Source: a virus. Taken from it: 30,124 bases of DNA. Location of the stretch: positions 1 to 30,124 of the IMG/VR virus record IMGVR_UViG_3300002053_000046; one strand, 5' to 3'. Position 1 is the stretch's first letter. The number at the start of each line of letters is the position of its first letter. Both the position numbers and the translations under genes were made by a program. The notes below the pieces were generated by a model that did no database searches, was not told the DNA's origin, and worked only from the letters and a program-made list of their open reading frames with translations. Positions 1 to 6,697 of this stretch are shown here, in pieces.

Positions 1-2
1 CT

Positions 3-569
3 AAGTTTCTTAAAGTAGAGCAAGGAATTCCTAAGTATTTTAGTGAAGATTATTTTCTTGATAATATTATTCCATTGATAGACGAATTATTTACTAATGA
101 AATACAAGTAAAATGTATATTTTATTTAATGTTTTATACAGGATTAAGAGTTAATGAATTATTAAATCTAAAAAAATCTGATATTAATTTAAAAGAACAA
201 AAGATAAATATTCAAAAAAGAAAATCAAAAAATCCTATTATAATATATTATCCTAAAGAAATAAACAAATTAATAGAATTGCAGTTTGATAATTATCCAG
301 AACATGATAAGATTTTTAAATTAACGGCGAGTGGTTTGAATTATTATTGCGAAAAATTAAATGTTAATTTAGAACAAAAAATTAATCCTCATTTATTTAG
401 ACATTCCTTTGCTATTATGTTTTTAAAGAAAGGTGGAGATATTTCTGTATTAAAAGAATTATTAGGACATAAATGTTTACAATCTACTTTGATTTACGCA
501 AAGATGACAAATGAAGATATTGAGAAAGAATATCATAAATTTATCAAAATCAAAAGGAGTCCAAAATGA
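3..569 (+). CDS. Tyrosine recombinase/integrase, 5'-truncated by the window edge
   Basis: Site-specific DNA strand exchange by the tyrosine recombinase (XerC/D, phage integrase) family. The frame is open to the first base of the window, so the N-terminal core-binding domain lies outside. An internal TTG at 75 is unlikely to be the true start, because the residues before it (IPKYFSED) look like the usual linker into the catalytic domain. Catalytic signatures are visible in order: TGLRVNEL (first Arg), HLFRHSFA (His-x-x-Arg), LLGHK (His/Trp position) and LIYAKM (the nucleophilic Tyr). The C-terminus is intact and ends in ATGA overlap with the next gene. It may serve integration, dimer resolution or inversion; the window does not show which. 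Confidence 0.85.
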   Translation, partial: KFLKVEQGIPKYFSEDYFLDNIIPLIDELFTNEIQVKCIFYLMFYTGLRVNELLNLKKSDINLKEQKINIQKRKSKNPIIIYYPKEINKLIELQFDNYPEHDKIFKLTASGLNYYCEKLNVNLEQKINPHLFRHSFAIMFLKKGGDISVLKELLGHKCLQSTLIYAKMTNEDIEKEYHKFIKIKRSPK

Positions 570-901
570 GATGTCCTAAATGTGGAAGATTTATGATAAA
601 ATTAGACGGTAATATAAACAAATCTTACTATTATTTATGTCGGCATTGTGATTATACAAGTGAATTATTTTACTTTGATAATGAACCTTTGAGTGATAAT
701 TATCCTTTATTTGACTCTTATAACATTAAAAATTGGACTTATAAAAAATATTTTGCTATTCCTAAATTAAAAGCGGAACATAAAAAAATCTTTAAAGAAA
801 TGGAAAAGAAATTAGGAAAAATTACTGATAATGATAAGAATAATTTATTAATTTGGTTTTGGGAAATAGAAAAAGGAAAGGAGAAAGAAGATGAAAGTTA
901 A
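566..901 (+). CDS. Zinc-ribbon protein, function unknown
   Basis: A 111-residue protein starting with a CPKCG knuckle (residues 3-7) and a second CRHC knuckle about 20 residues on. Together they form a classic four-Cys zinc ribbon, followed by a charged, probably helical C-terminal half. The start is set by an AAAGGAG Shine-Dalgarno at about 552-558, and the ATG overlaps the recombinase stop. Such ribbons usually bind nucleic acid or protein; I recognise no specific family. The neighbouring recombinase suggests co-transcription but does not define a role. Confidence 0.7.
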   Translation: MRCPKCGRFMIKLDGNINKSYYYLCRHCDYTSELFYFDNEPLSDNYPLFDSYNIKNWTYKKYFAIPKLKAEHKKIFKEMEKKLGKITDNDKNNLLIWFWEIEKGKEKEDES

Positions 902-1028
902 AATAGAATTTATTGTAGAAACAGATGATTATGGTAAAGAGGAATTTAAAAAAGAAATAATAAATCTTATAAAAGATATTGACGAAGATACTCAATTATT
1001 AAGTTTTGATATGTATAAAATAAGATAA
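891..1028 (+). CDS. Small hypothetical protein (45 aa)
   Basis: ATG at 891 is preceded by an AAAGGAG Shine-Dalgarno at about 877-883, and the gene overlaps the upstream zinc-ribbon gene by 11 bases. The product is acidic and lysine-rich, with an alternating hydrophobic N-terminus (KVKIEFIVE) that looks like a beta strand, then a predicted helix. I recognise no family. Support comes from the good ribosome binding site, the lack of any other gene in this gap, and the tight spacing to the next gene. Confidence 0.6.
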   Translation: MKVKIEFIVETDDYGKEEFKKEIINLIKDIDEDTQLLSFDMYKIR

Positions 1029-1039
1029 GGAGAATTAAG

Positions 1040-1246
1040 ATGAAAAACATACAAACGGGAAGTGGAATAATTAGAGTGCAAATATCTGAATTTGAAGGTA
1101 AGAAATATCTTGATATTCGTAAATTTTATCTTGATAAAGAAACAGAAGAATATAAACCTACAAGAAAAGGAATATCTCTTAATCCTGAAATTGCAGAAGA
1201 GGTATTAAATACAGCTAAAGAAGAATTGGACAATTTATTTAAATAG
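1040..1246 (+). CDS. PC4-like ssDNA-binding transcriptional coactivator family protein
   Basis: 68 residues. The core YLDIRKFYLDK followed by PTRKGISL matches the PC4/Sub1 signature (a beta-sheet DNA-binding surface with the conserved Pro-Thr-x-Lys-Gly-Ile-x-Leu turn). Bacterial and phage PC4-like proteins are small dimers that bind ssDNA or melted DNA and can act in transcription, replication or recombination. The whole protein is one PC4 domain without extensions. A Shine-Dalgarno AAGGAG lies about 8 bases upstream of the ATG. It is the last gene before the structured 300-base gap, so it may act on that region, but this is inference. Confidence 0.7.
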   Translation: MKNIQTGSGIIRVQISEFEGKKYLDIRKFYLDKETEEYKPTRKGISLNPEIAEEVLNTAKEELDNLFK

Positions 1247-1316
1247 TAATATTTTTATTAACTTATTTAAGTATTTCTATAAAGACTATATAAAAGTAAT
1301 ATGTGTTCTATCTTCT

Positions 1317-1440
1317 TACTACTGTATTTTTCTTTCAGAAAAATACGAGTAACTTAACTATAAATCAAAGATTTATAGGAAAAAGTTTCTACAAAAAAAA
1401 CTTTTGCTTTTAGTTTTTTGATTAAAAGAAAAAGTAGTAT
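1317..1440 (+). ncRNA. Multibranch hairpin element (candidate structured RNA or folded DNA site)
   Basis: This sits in a gap of about 300 bases with no gene (1247-1548). An outer stem pairs TACTACT (1317-1323) with AGTAGTA (1434-1440). Inside lie four consecutive hairpins: P1 1324-1332/1338-1346 (9 bp, perfect), P2 1358-1366/1370-1378 (9 bp, perfect, 3-nt loop), P3 1382-1389/1399-1406 (8 bp) and P4 1408-1413/1424-1429 (6 bp). A competing long pairing is possible: TTTTTCT (1327-1333) with AGAAAAA (1428-1434) stacked next to the outer stem. It could be a phage ncRNA, a leader or 3' UTR element, or a folded single-strand DNA site for the nearby recombinase or for replication. The strand is not established. 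Stems are AT-rich, and no known RNA family was recognised. Confidence 0.45.
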
Positions 1441-1492
1441 CCAATATAACGGTTCAACAATTAGATTAATTTAAAATATTGTCATGTTTTAC

Positions 1493-1522
1493 TTGACAGG
1501 TAGTAGTTATATATGCTATAAT
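1493..1522 (+). promoter_or_regulatory. Sigma-70-type promoter with extended -10
   Basis: Perfect TTGACA (-35, 1493-1498), an 18-base spacer ending in TGC, and perfect TATAAT (-10, 1517-1522), giving an extended TGnTATAAT. Initiation near 1529 would give a leader of about 20 bases carrying AGAGAGG before ATG 1549. Two other promoters in the window (7714, 17430) have the same architecture. Confidence 0.85.
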
Positions 1523-1548
1523 AAGCATGAAAGTAAGAGAGGTTTATT

Positions 1549-1749
1549 ATGAGTAGGGAAAAAGGACGGTCAATAACAACTTATAGACATAAAGTAGAAA
1601 AATTGAAACGACTTTATAATAATCTATATAAAGCGAGCAAGAAAGCCAAAGAAAAAGGCAAAGCTCGCCGTTTTTATTTTCATGAGAAATATTCGAGTTT
1701 TGATAAATATAGAGATACTATCAAAATAAAAGAAGCGAGCAAGAAATGA
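1549..1749 (+). CDS. Small basic hypothetical protein (66 aa)
   Basis: The first gene after the strong promoter at 1493-1522, so probably well and early expressed. The start ATG 1549 has AGAGAGG 7 bases upstream. The product is highly basic (many Lys/Arg, few acidic residues) and probably helical, consistent with nucleic acid or ribosome binding, but no family is recognised. A 14-base direct repeat (starting 1631 and 1733) encodes ASKK twice in the same frame, including the C-terminus. The stop overlaps the next ATG at 1746. A small, promoter-led basic protein is typical of phage host-takeover genes; that role is inference only. Confidence 0.65.
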   Translation: MSREKGRSITTYRHKVEKLKRLYNNLYKASKKAKEKGKARRFYFHEKYSSFDKYRDTIKIKEASKK

Positions 1750-2420
1750 GTCAATTTAATGCTAAAGTAGGAAAGAAATATAAATTGATAGAAGTTAAAG
1801 AAAAAGAGAGTTGGTCTTGGGTTAAATTTTTTAGTGGGTTTTTTAATATCTTTTCTTCGGTTGATTGGGGAAAAGATTTAAACTCTATTTTTAATCTTCG
1901 CAAATTAATAATATATGTCATCGTAATCGGTGGGATTTTTGCTTATGGGTATTGGAAGGGCACTCAAGGAAAACCTGTTCAAATGGATATAGGTTGGGAA
2001 GAAGAAACTGTAATCGAAGTTCCTAAGAGTGATTTGAAATTATATAAACCAAAGAATAGCAATTCTCTTTATTGGTTAGACTCAAAGACAGGAAAGAAAT
2101 ATCCCGTAACCGTTGCAGATATACCTTCACTTGAAAAGAAGTTGAAGCCCTATGGAATAGATATTCATCCTATAGGTGTAATTGGCGCCGGGGCGAGTAT
2201 TAATGATGTAGCTTTTGAAGCAGGCGCCGGTATATCAATATTTAGATATTGGATGATGAGATTAGAAACTTTTGTAACAAATAAAGGAATATATGTAGGA
2301 ACAAGTTATAAGTTAGACAATTTACATTTAGAAAATACATCAATAGGCATAGCATTTGGAAAAGGTTGGAGTGATAATGATGATAACAGAGCGTTGTTGT
2401 ATGTGAGCTTTAAATTTTAG
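1746..2420 (+). CDS. Membrane-anchored protein with a beta-rich C-terminal domain
   Basis: 224 residues. An N-terminal cytoplasmic segment of about 50 residues precedes one clear transmembrane helix (about residues 53-70, LIIYVIVIGGIFAYGY). A linker follows, then a C-terminal region of alternating short strands with glycine repeats (GAGASI, GAGISI), ending in an aromatic strand (LLYVSFKF). The terminal Phe and amphipathic strands resemble small beta-barrel or beta-sandwich proteins, but only about 80 residues are involved. GGCGCC occurs twice here (near 2184 and 2223), unusual in so AT-rich a genome. It follows the basic gene at 1549 by overlap. I cannot assign a function; spanin-like or phage envelope-associated roles are guesses. 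Confidence 0.65.
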   Translation: MSQFNAKVGKKYKLIEVKEKESWSWVKFFSGFFNIFSSVDWGKDLNSIFNLRKLIIYVIVIGGIFAYGYWKGTQGKPVQMDIGWEEETVIEVPKSDLKLYKPKNSNSLYWLDSKTGKKYPVTVADIPSLEKKLKPYGIDIHPIGVIGAGASINDVAFEAGAGISIFRYWMMRLETFVTNKGIYVGTSYKLDNLHLENTSIGIAFGKGWSDNDDNRALLYVSFKF

Positions 2421-2430
2421 GTAAATTAAC

Positions 2431-2577
2431 ATGAATATACTATCTACAATTATAATTTCAACGATAGTGATTGGTTGTTGTAGCGTTATCGCTTATTGTG
2501 ATGTTACTATTATAAAAGAGATTAGAAGATTTAGAGAAGTTATGCAAGATATTTTAGAAGAAATGGAGAGAAAATAA
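2431..2577 (+). CDS. Small single-pass membrane protein (48 aa)
   Basis: ATG 2431 opens a 48-codon frame. An N-terminal hydrophobic helix (residues about 3-24, rich in Ile/Val/Cys) is followed by a charged amphipathic tail with IRRFREVM. It lies between the membrane protein at 1746 and the sliding clamp gene, with 9 bases to the clamp ATG. No strong Shine-Dalgarno is visible (TAAATTAAC). The topology is similar to other tiny membrane proteins in this window. No family assigned. Confidence 0.5.
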   Translation: MNILSTIIISTIVIGCCSVIAYCDVTIIKEIRRFREVMQDILEEMERK

Positions 2578-2586
2578 GGAGATAAA

Positions 2587-3333
2587 ATGAAGATAAATAT
2601 TAAACAGTTTGCAAGATTTCTTGAATTAATAAATGTAAGTGGTTCAGTTGAAATTAAAGAGTGTATTATGATTGGGGATAAAAAGAATTTGAGAGTAACA
2701 GCAAGAACTCCTTCAAATACCTTTGCTCTTACAGCAAAATTAAAAGGAGATTTCTCTGAATTAGAAACTGTAGGAATAGATGACCTCGCTCTCTTGAGAA
2801 AAGTAATATCTCTAAATGATGAAGAAGTTGATATTACAAGAAAAGAGAATACTATTATTTTTAAGAATAAAACAACAAAAGCAAAATTATTATTGAGAAA
2901 TCCTAAATATATTTTAACTGCTTTAGAAGAAGATATTTATATGAAAAAGGCGAAAGCTTTTAAAGGAAATGAATTTACATTACGCAGAGAAGATATTGAT
3001 AAGATAGCCAAATACTACGAAGTATTTAAAGGAGAAATATTTATCTCTGGTAGTGATAATGTTATCACTTTTATTTTTGGAGAAGCAGGGATTTCTGAAA
3101 TCGCCCCTATGCCACAAAATACAGCGGAAGTTAAAATTGCTATAAAAGAAAAAGTAAAATCTTTCAATTTATTAGTCGCAGGATTTTTAATTGAAGCTCT
3201 TATACAAATAAAAGAAGATGTTACTGTATCAGCAAACACAGATATGCCTATGATTATAAATGCTAAAACAGATTATTCTGAAGTAGAATATCTTGTTGCT
3301 CCATTAAAGAGATTAACGACTAAAGATGAATAA
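2587..3333 (+). CDS. DNA polymerase sliding clamp (PCNA/gp45-like)
   Basis: 248 residues, the usual size of trimeric PCNA/T4 gp45-type clamps (about 230-260), rather than the about 370 of bacterial beta clamp. The pattern is two repeated beta-alpha domains joined by a linker near residue 120, with a C-terminal VEYLVAPL resembling the terminal strand of PCNA-fold clamps. The role is to encircle DNA and tether the polymerase (here the family B enzyme at 27729) after loading by the RFC-like protein at 5281. The start is supported by ATAAGGAG before the ATG. The next gene begins inside its 3' end and carries a clamp-binding-like motif. Confidence 0.8.
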   Translation: MKINIKQFARFLELINVSGSVEIKECIMIGDKKNLRVTARTPSNTFALTAKLKGDFSELETVGIDDLALLRKVISLNDEEVDITRKENTIIFKNKTTKAKLLLRNPKYILTALEEDIYMKKAKAFKGNEFTLRREDIDKIAKYYEVFKGEIFISGSDNVITFIFGEAGISEIAPMPQNTAEVKIAIKEKVKSFNLLVAGFLIEALIQIKEDVTVSANTDMPMIINAKTDYSEVEYLVAPLKRLTTKDE

Positions 3334-3598
3334 AAAACAAGACCAAACATCTTTATTTGAAGAATTAGAAAATAACGATTGGAGAGAGGAGTGGAAAGAG
3401 ATGCCAGAATATATTCAAGAAGATTTAAATCCTAAAAGAAAGCTTATAGTTAATTTTGAGACAGACGAAGACTTTGAAAAATTTGTAAAGAAATTAGAAT
3501 TGACAGATATGATGACAGATAAAACAAAATCTATCTGGTATCCTATTCAAGAAAAAGAACCTCCGAAAAATTTTGGTTATATCTTTGATGAAGAATAA
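3326..3598 (+). CDS. Conserved phage-type protein with QTSLF clamp-binding-like motif
   Basis: 90 residues, overlapping the clamp gene by 8 bases. Residues 7-11 read QTSLF, matching the QxxLF class of sliding-clamp binding peptides, inside a flexible acidic N-terminus. The middle reads WKEMPEYIQED, then a ferredoxin-like or ParB-associated pattern with a predicted strand (LIVNFETDEDFEKFV), and TKSIWYP. This combination recurs in phage proteins of unknown role that are often annotated near ParB or methyltransferase domains. Direct adjacency to the clamp supports physical interaction, but that is inference. Enzymatic activity is not evident. Confidence 0.65.
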   Translation: MNKKQDQTSLFEELENNDWREEWKEMPEYIQEDLNPKRKLIVNFETDEDFEKFVKKLELTDMMTDKTKSIWYPIQEKEPPKNFGYIFDEE

Positions 3599-3995
3599 GA
3601 AAATTTTAATAGTAGGAGAAAGATTTGCAAAAGATATTAAAACCGCTATTCCGTTCAAGAATGGTCAAAGTGCCAGAAGAGTTAGAAATTGGTTTAATAA
3701 GAATACTTATGAAGATATGATAAAAGTTGCAGATATAATCAACGCAATACCGAAATATTCTGATTATGATACTATGATGAATTATATTAAAATAAGAGAT
3801 TATTCGATTATATTTTTATTGGGTCGAATAGCTCAAAGAGTTTTATTTAGCAATTTAAAGAAAGATATAACTACTATAACTCATAATGATAGAATTTTTG
3901 TATTGTTACCGCATCCATCCGGTCGAAATTTTTCTTGTAATCATAAAGATAAAAAGATAAAAAAATTCGTAGAGAGAATACTAAATGAATCCTAA
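3588..3995 (+). CDS. Uracil-DNA glycosylase superfamily-like protein
   Basis: From ATG 3588 the protein has 135 residues. It opens with KILIVGERF (the first strand and Gly-Glu motif of family 4/5-like UDGs), continues with PFKNGQSARR (the PF..G region) and ends with LLPHPSGRN (H109-P-S), equivalent to the His-Pro-Ser motif 2 that contacts the flipped base. It has no Cys ligands for an iron-sulfur cluster and is short (usual about 180-220). It may excise uracil or another modified base, or it may be a binding-only homologue. It overlaps the glycosyltransferase gene by 11 bases. The start has no clear Shine-Dalgarno and overlaps the upstream stop, so translation is probably coupled. Confidence 0.6.
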   Translation: MKNKKILIVGERFAKDIKTAIPFKNGQSARRVRNWFNKNTYEDMIKVADIINAIPKYSDYDTMMNYIKIRDYSIIFLLGRIAQRVLFSNLKKDITTITHNDRIFVLLPHPSGRNFSCNHKDKKIKKFVERILNES

Positions 3996-4875
3996 ATATC
4001 CAATTTATATAGTCTCGAAGAGTCGCTGGGAAAGTCGATTAACAGCAAAAGCTCTTGAGAATATCAATGTCCACTATTATATCGTAGTAGAAAAACAAGA
4101 ATATGATAAATATAAATCTGTTACAGATGATAAAAAAGGAACAGTATTAATATTACCTCAAAAATATCTCGATGAATATGATACTTGCGATAATTTAGGA
4201 AATACTAAAAGCAAGGGTCCAGGCGCCGCTCGAAACTTTTGTTGGGAACACGCTATCGAATTAAAAGCAAAGAGACATTGGGTTATGGATGATAATATAG
4301 GAGCTTTTTGTCGATTAAATAAAAATAGAAAGATTAGAGTTTATACAAGTGCTATGTTAAGAGCCGCGGAAGATTTTGTAGATAGATATACAAATGTGCC
4401 TCTTGCTGGATTAAATTATAGATTTTTTGCGCCAGAGAGAGATGAACAGCCACCTTACAGATTAAATACTCGAATATACTCATGTCTATTAATAGAAAAT
4501 TCTGCACCTTATCGATGGCGAGGGCGATATAATGAAGATACAGATTTATCTTTAAGAGTATTGATAGACGGAAATTGCACTATTTTGTTTCAAGCTTTTT
4601 TATGTGATAAGTTAGGAACTCAAAAGTTAAAAGGCGGAAATACTGAAGCTTTTTATGCGAAAGAAGGAACTTATAACAAATCTAAAATGCAAGTTGATTT
4701 ACATCCAGAATTATCTTGCATGACAAAAAGATTTGGAAGATGGCATCATTATGTAGATTATAGATGTTTTAAGAATAACAAATTGATTCGAAGAAAAGAT
4801 TTAAAATTAGAAGATAAAATAAACAATTATGGAATGAAATTAATTAATTTCAATACAAAAGAAGTTATAGAATGA
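3985..4875 (+). CDS. TET-associated-type (TAGT/GREB1-like) glycosyltransferase
   Basis: 296 residues with a GT-A-like layout. It has an N-terminal YPIYIVSKSRW strand, a nucleotide-sugar binding area, GPGAARNF (about 78-85), then WVMDDNIGAF with the DxD-like acidic pair at D102-D103, and later NEDTDLSLR near residue 185. This arrangement matches the TAGT family described in phages and kinetoplastids, where it is linked to TET/JBP enzymes and glucosylates hydroxymethylated bases. The substrate here is not provable: no TET/JBP or hydroxymethylase gene is visible in the window. It is embedded between a UDG-like and a deoxyribosyltransferase-like gene with overlaps on both sides. Confidence 0.7.
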   Translation: MNPKYPIYIVSKSRWESRLTAKALENINVHYYIVVEKQEYDKYKSVTDDKKGTVLILPQKYLDEYDTCDNLGNTKSKGPGAARNFCWEHAIELKAKRHWVMDDNIGAFCRLNKNRKIRVYTSAMLRAAEDFVDRYTNVPLAGLNYRFFAPERDEQPPYRLNTRIYSCLLIENSAPYRWRGRYNEDTDLSLRVLIDGNCTILFQAFLCDKLGTQKLKGGNTEAFYAKEGTYNKSKMQVDLHPELSCMTKRFGRWHHYVDYRCFKNNKLIRRKDLKLEDKINNYGMKLINFNTKEVIE

Positions 4876-5294
4876 AGTTATATTTTGCTCATAATTTTAA
4901 TAATAGAAATGAATTTAGAGAAATAGAACTTCAACTTGAAAAAGAGTTGAACATAGAATTATTTAATCCTTTTTATGATGATTTGACAAGAATAGAAGAA
5001 ATGAATTTATTAGATAAAGGAGAAAAATTTAAAGAAGATAAAACTTATTCAGAAAAAGTTGTAAGAAGAGATTTAAAGAATTTAGCTTCTTGCGATGGTT
5101 TATTAACGATTATAAAATCTCCAAGTATAGGAACGACTTTAGAAATAGCAAATGCTCGATTGATGTGCAAAAAATATATAATAGTTATAAGCGAAAAATA
5201 TTCTGAACATCTATGGTTAAAAGAATATACGACTCATAGATTTAAAACAATAGAAGAATTTAAAAACTTTGTGAAAAAAAATGAGCGAACTTAA
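4872..5294 (+). CDS. Nucleoside 2-deoxyribosyltransferase-like protein
   Basis: 140 residues with the Rossmann-like pattern of the nucleoside 2-deoxyribosyltransferase superfamily. An N-terminal LYFAHNF strand replaces the usual YLAGP. CDGLLTIIKSPSIGTTLEIANAR carries the catalytic-type Glu in G-T-x-x-E-I. KYIIVIS forms the last strand. These enzymes exchange or hydrolyse nucleobases on deoxyribonucleosides or deoxynucleotides. It is joined by ATGA overlap to the glycosyltransferase and by a 14-base overlap to the clamp loader. A second, longer relative lies at 8792. It might salvage nucleotides or remove a competing nucleotide from the pool. The glycine motif is weak, so substrate and activity are open. 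Confidence 0.6.
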   Translation: MKLYFAHNFNNRNEFREIELQLEKELNIELFNPFYDDLTRIEEMNLLDKGEKFKEDKTYSEKVVRRDLKNLASCDGLLTIIKSPSIGTTLEIANARLMCKKYIIVISEKYSEHLWLKEYTTHRFKTIEEFKNFVKKNERT

Positions 5295-6183
5295 AGAACT
5301 TATATGGATAGAAAAATATCGACCTTCAAAAATAGAAGACCTTATTCTTCGTAATAAAAGTCAGATACTTAAATTCTTAGATAATAATGCAACTATACCT
5401 AATTTTCTTTTAGTCAGTAAGAAACCCGGCACAGGAAAGACTACTTTAGCAAAAATAATAATTACTATGACAAATGCAGACTCAATTAAAATTAACGCTT
5501 CAGATGATAGAGGAATTGATATTATAAGAGAACGAGTAAAGAAGTTTGCAGGTGCTTTATCAAGTAATAATAAACGACGTTGTGTATTTCTTGATGAATT
5601 TGAGGGCACCACCAGACAAGCTCAAGATAGCTTAAAGTCTATTATAGAAACTTACGCAGATAATACTTTCTTTATATTTACAGCGAACGACGCTTCTAAA
5701 ATAATCGAACCTATAAAGAGCAGATGTGTTACTATTGATTTTGAATTACCAAATAAAGACGATATTTTAAATAGATTGAGTTATATTTGTAAGCAAGAAG
5801 AAATGAAGATAGAAGAAGATGATTTACGCAGATTAATCGATTATAATTATCCTGATATAAGAAGCTGTATTAATACTTTACAGATGTGGAAGACTTCGGG
5901 TAAGATTGAATTTCCAGAAGATAGATTTATGAAATTTTGGGAAGCTGTCAAAAATAAAGATGTTACTTATATATATGGAGAGACATATAGCGGAACTTTT
6001 AATATATTAGAATATAATAAGTGGATGTGGGAAAAATTATTCGAGAATTATGATAAGTATGGATTGGATAAGACTTCTAAAATGGCAGAGCAATTAGCAG
6101 AGATTGAGAAAAGTCATTCGCTTTCAGCTAATTTAGAGATTGTATTTATTTCAGCTTGTTTAAATATAATGAGACTATTATGA
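5281..6183 (+). CDS. Clamp loader ATPase (RFC small subunit/gp44-like)
   Basis: 300 residues with the AAA+ clamp-loader order. WIEKYRPS at the N-terminus is a hallmark of RFC subunits. Walker A KKPGTGKTT is at about 47-55 and Walker B VFLDEFE at about 102-108 (acidic Phe-Glu in place of the usual Ala/Cys-Asp). FTANDASKI gives sensor 1 and IKSRC the arginine-finger Ser-Arg-Cys. A collar domain follows to residue 300. It loads the clamp encoded at 2587. It ends in ATGA overlap with a 44-aa gene and is followed by a gp62-like candidate, as in T4 genes 44-62. Confidence 0.88.
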   Translation: MSELKELIWIEKYRPSKIEDLILRNKSQILKFLDNNATIPNFLLVSKKPGTGKTTLAKIIITMTNADSIKINASDDRGIDIIRERVKKFAGALSSNNKRRCVFLDEFEGTTRQAQDSLKSIIETYADNTFFIFTANDASKIIEPIKSRCVTIDFELPNKDDILNRLSYICKQEEMKIEEDDLRRLIDYNYPDIRSCINTLQMWKTSGKIEFPEDRFMKFWEAVKNKDVTYIYGETYSGTFNILEYNKWMWEKLFENYDKYGLDKTSKMAEQLAEIEKSHSLSANLEIVFISACLNIMRLL

Positions 6184-6314
6184 ATATAGAATCGATTTAT
6201 ACGAAAAGTTTGTTGAGCAAATACGGACTTGATTTATTAGCTCTTTCATATTGTGAAGATGTTAATCCAAGAGAGCTTTCACTATGTTTAAATGAACAAG
6301 GATTTTTAAAATGA
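6180..6314 (+). CDS. Small hypothetical protein (44 aa)
   Basis: ATG 6180 overlaps the clamp-loader stop and its own TGA overlaps ATG 6311, so the gene is precisely coupled on both sides. The product is a predicted helical peptide containing SKYGLDLLALSYCED and a short acidic stretch. No family is recognised. It could be a separate small protein or an N-terminal element of a loader accessory factor. The exact ATGA joins are the main evidence that it is real. Confidence 0.55.
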   Translation: MNIESIYTKSLLSKYGLDLLALSYCEDVNPRELSLCLNEQGFLK

Positions 6315-6697
6315 TTAAATTTTTCGACATATTAAATATGCTCTATACCAAAAAGAAAGTCCAAATCGAAACAGATACTTCCTTAAATATAACCCTTTCA
6401 AAATGGCTTTCTTACGATAAAGATAATCTCGTTTTTTTGAAAAGATTACTTAAATATCAATTTTATCTTGACCCTAAGCATTATTTTTATATGCTCTTTT
6501 TTAACATTCCTAAGAAAAGTAAAGCTCCCTTTTTAAAGAAGATAGATAAACATGAAGAAAAAGAAGATACTCTTCTAAATAAAGTTAAATATATATTAAA
6601 TTGGTCAGATAGTGATATAAGAAAAAATAGAATTATTTTAAATGAGACAATATTAAAGAATGTTTCTTATTGGAAAAAGGAGGTTGGAGTAAAATGA
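6311..6697 (+). CDS. Putative clamp-loader small subunit (gp62-like)
   Basis: 128 residues, no ATPase motifs. The pattern LNITLSKW, a run ending in LDPKHYFYMLFFNIPKKSKAP, then a lysine-rich segment and IRKNRIIL resembles the phage clamp-loader small-subunit family (T4 gp62 and relatives). Those proteins share an N..LS motif, a middle Asp-x-x-x-x-Tyr segment and a basic PKK/RKKR patch before a C-terminal helix. Position right after the RFC-like gene matches the T4 44-62 order. Overall similarity is low, so this is pattern-based inference. An unrelated small phage protein remains possible. Confidence 0.45.
   Translation: MIKFFDILNMLYTKKKVQIETDTSLNITLSKWLSYDKDNLVFLKRLLKYQFYLDPKHYFYMLFFNIPKKSKAPFLKKIDKHEEKEDTLLNKVKYILNWSDSDIRKNRIILNETILKNVSYWKKEVGVK

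Noticed and set aside
1324-1429. The four hairpins as ordinary rho-independent terminators
   Set aside because: Stems are almost entirely AT and the hairpins are not each followed by a clean U-run; the enclosing outer stem also argues for a larger structure. A terminator role for P3/P4 alone (followed by T-rich sequence) is not excluded.
1451-1460. GGTTCAA as the T-loop of a tRNA
   Set aside because: No acceptor stem, D arm or anticodon arm can be placed around it; it is only a T-loop-like heptamer.
1631-1746. 14-base direct repeat AAGCGAGCAAGAAA as a recombination or attachment site
   Set aside because: Both copies encode the same residues in the same frame of one gene, so a coding repeat explains them.
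2426-2456. TTAACA-N19-TATAAT as a promoter for the clamp
   Set aside because: The -35 is off consensus, the spacer is 19 bases without the TGn extension, and the -10 falls inside a small reading frame; it is much weaker than the three accepted promoters.
3015-3239. 74-residue open frame on the - strand within the clamp gene
   Set aside because: It is the reverse-strand shadow of the clamp coding region, with no ribosome binding site and no motif; all convincing genes are on the + strand.
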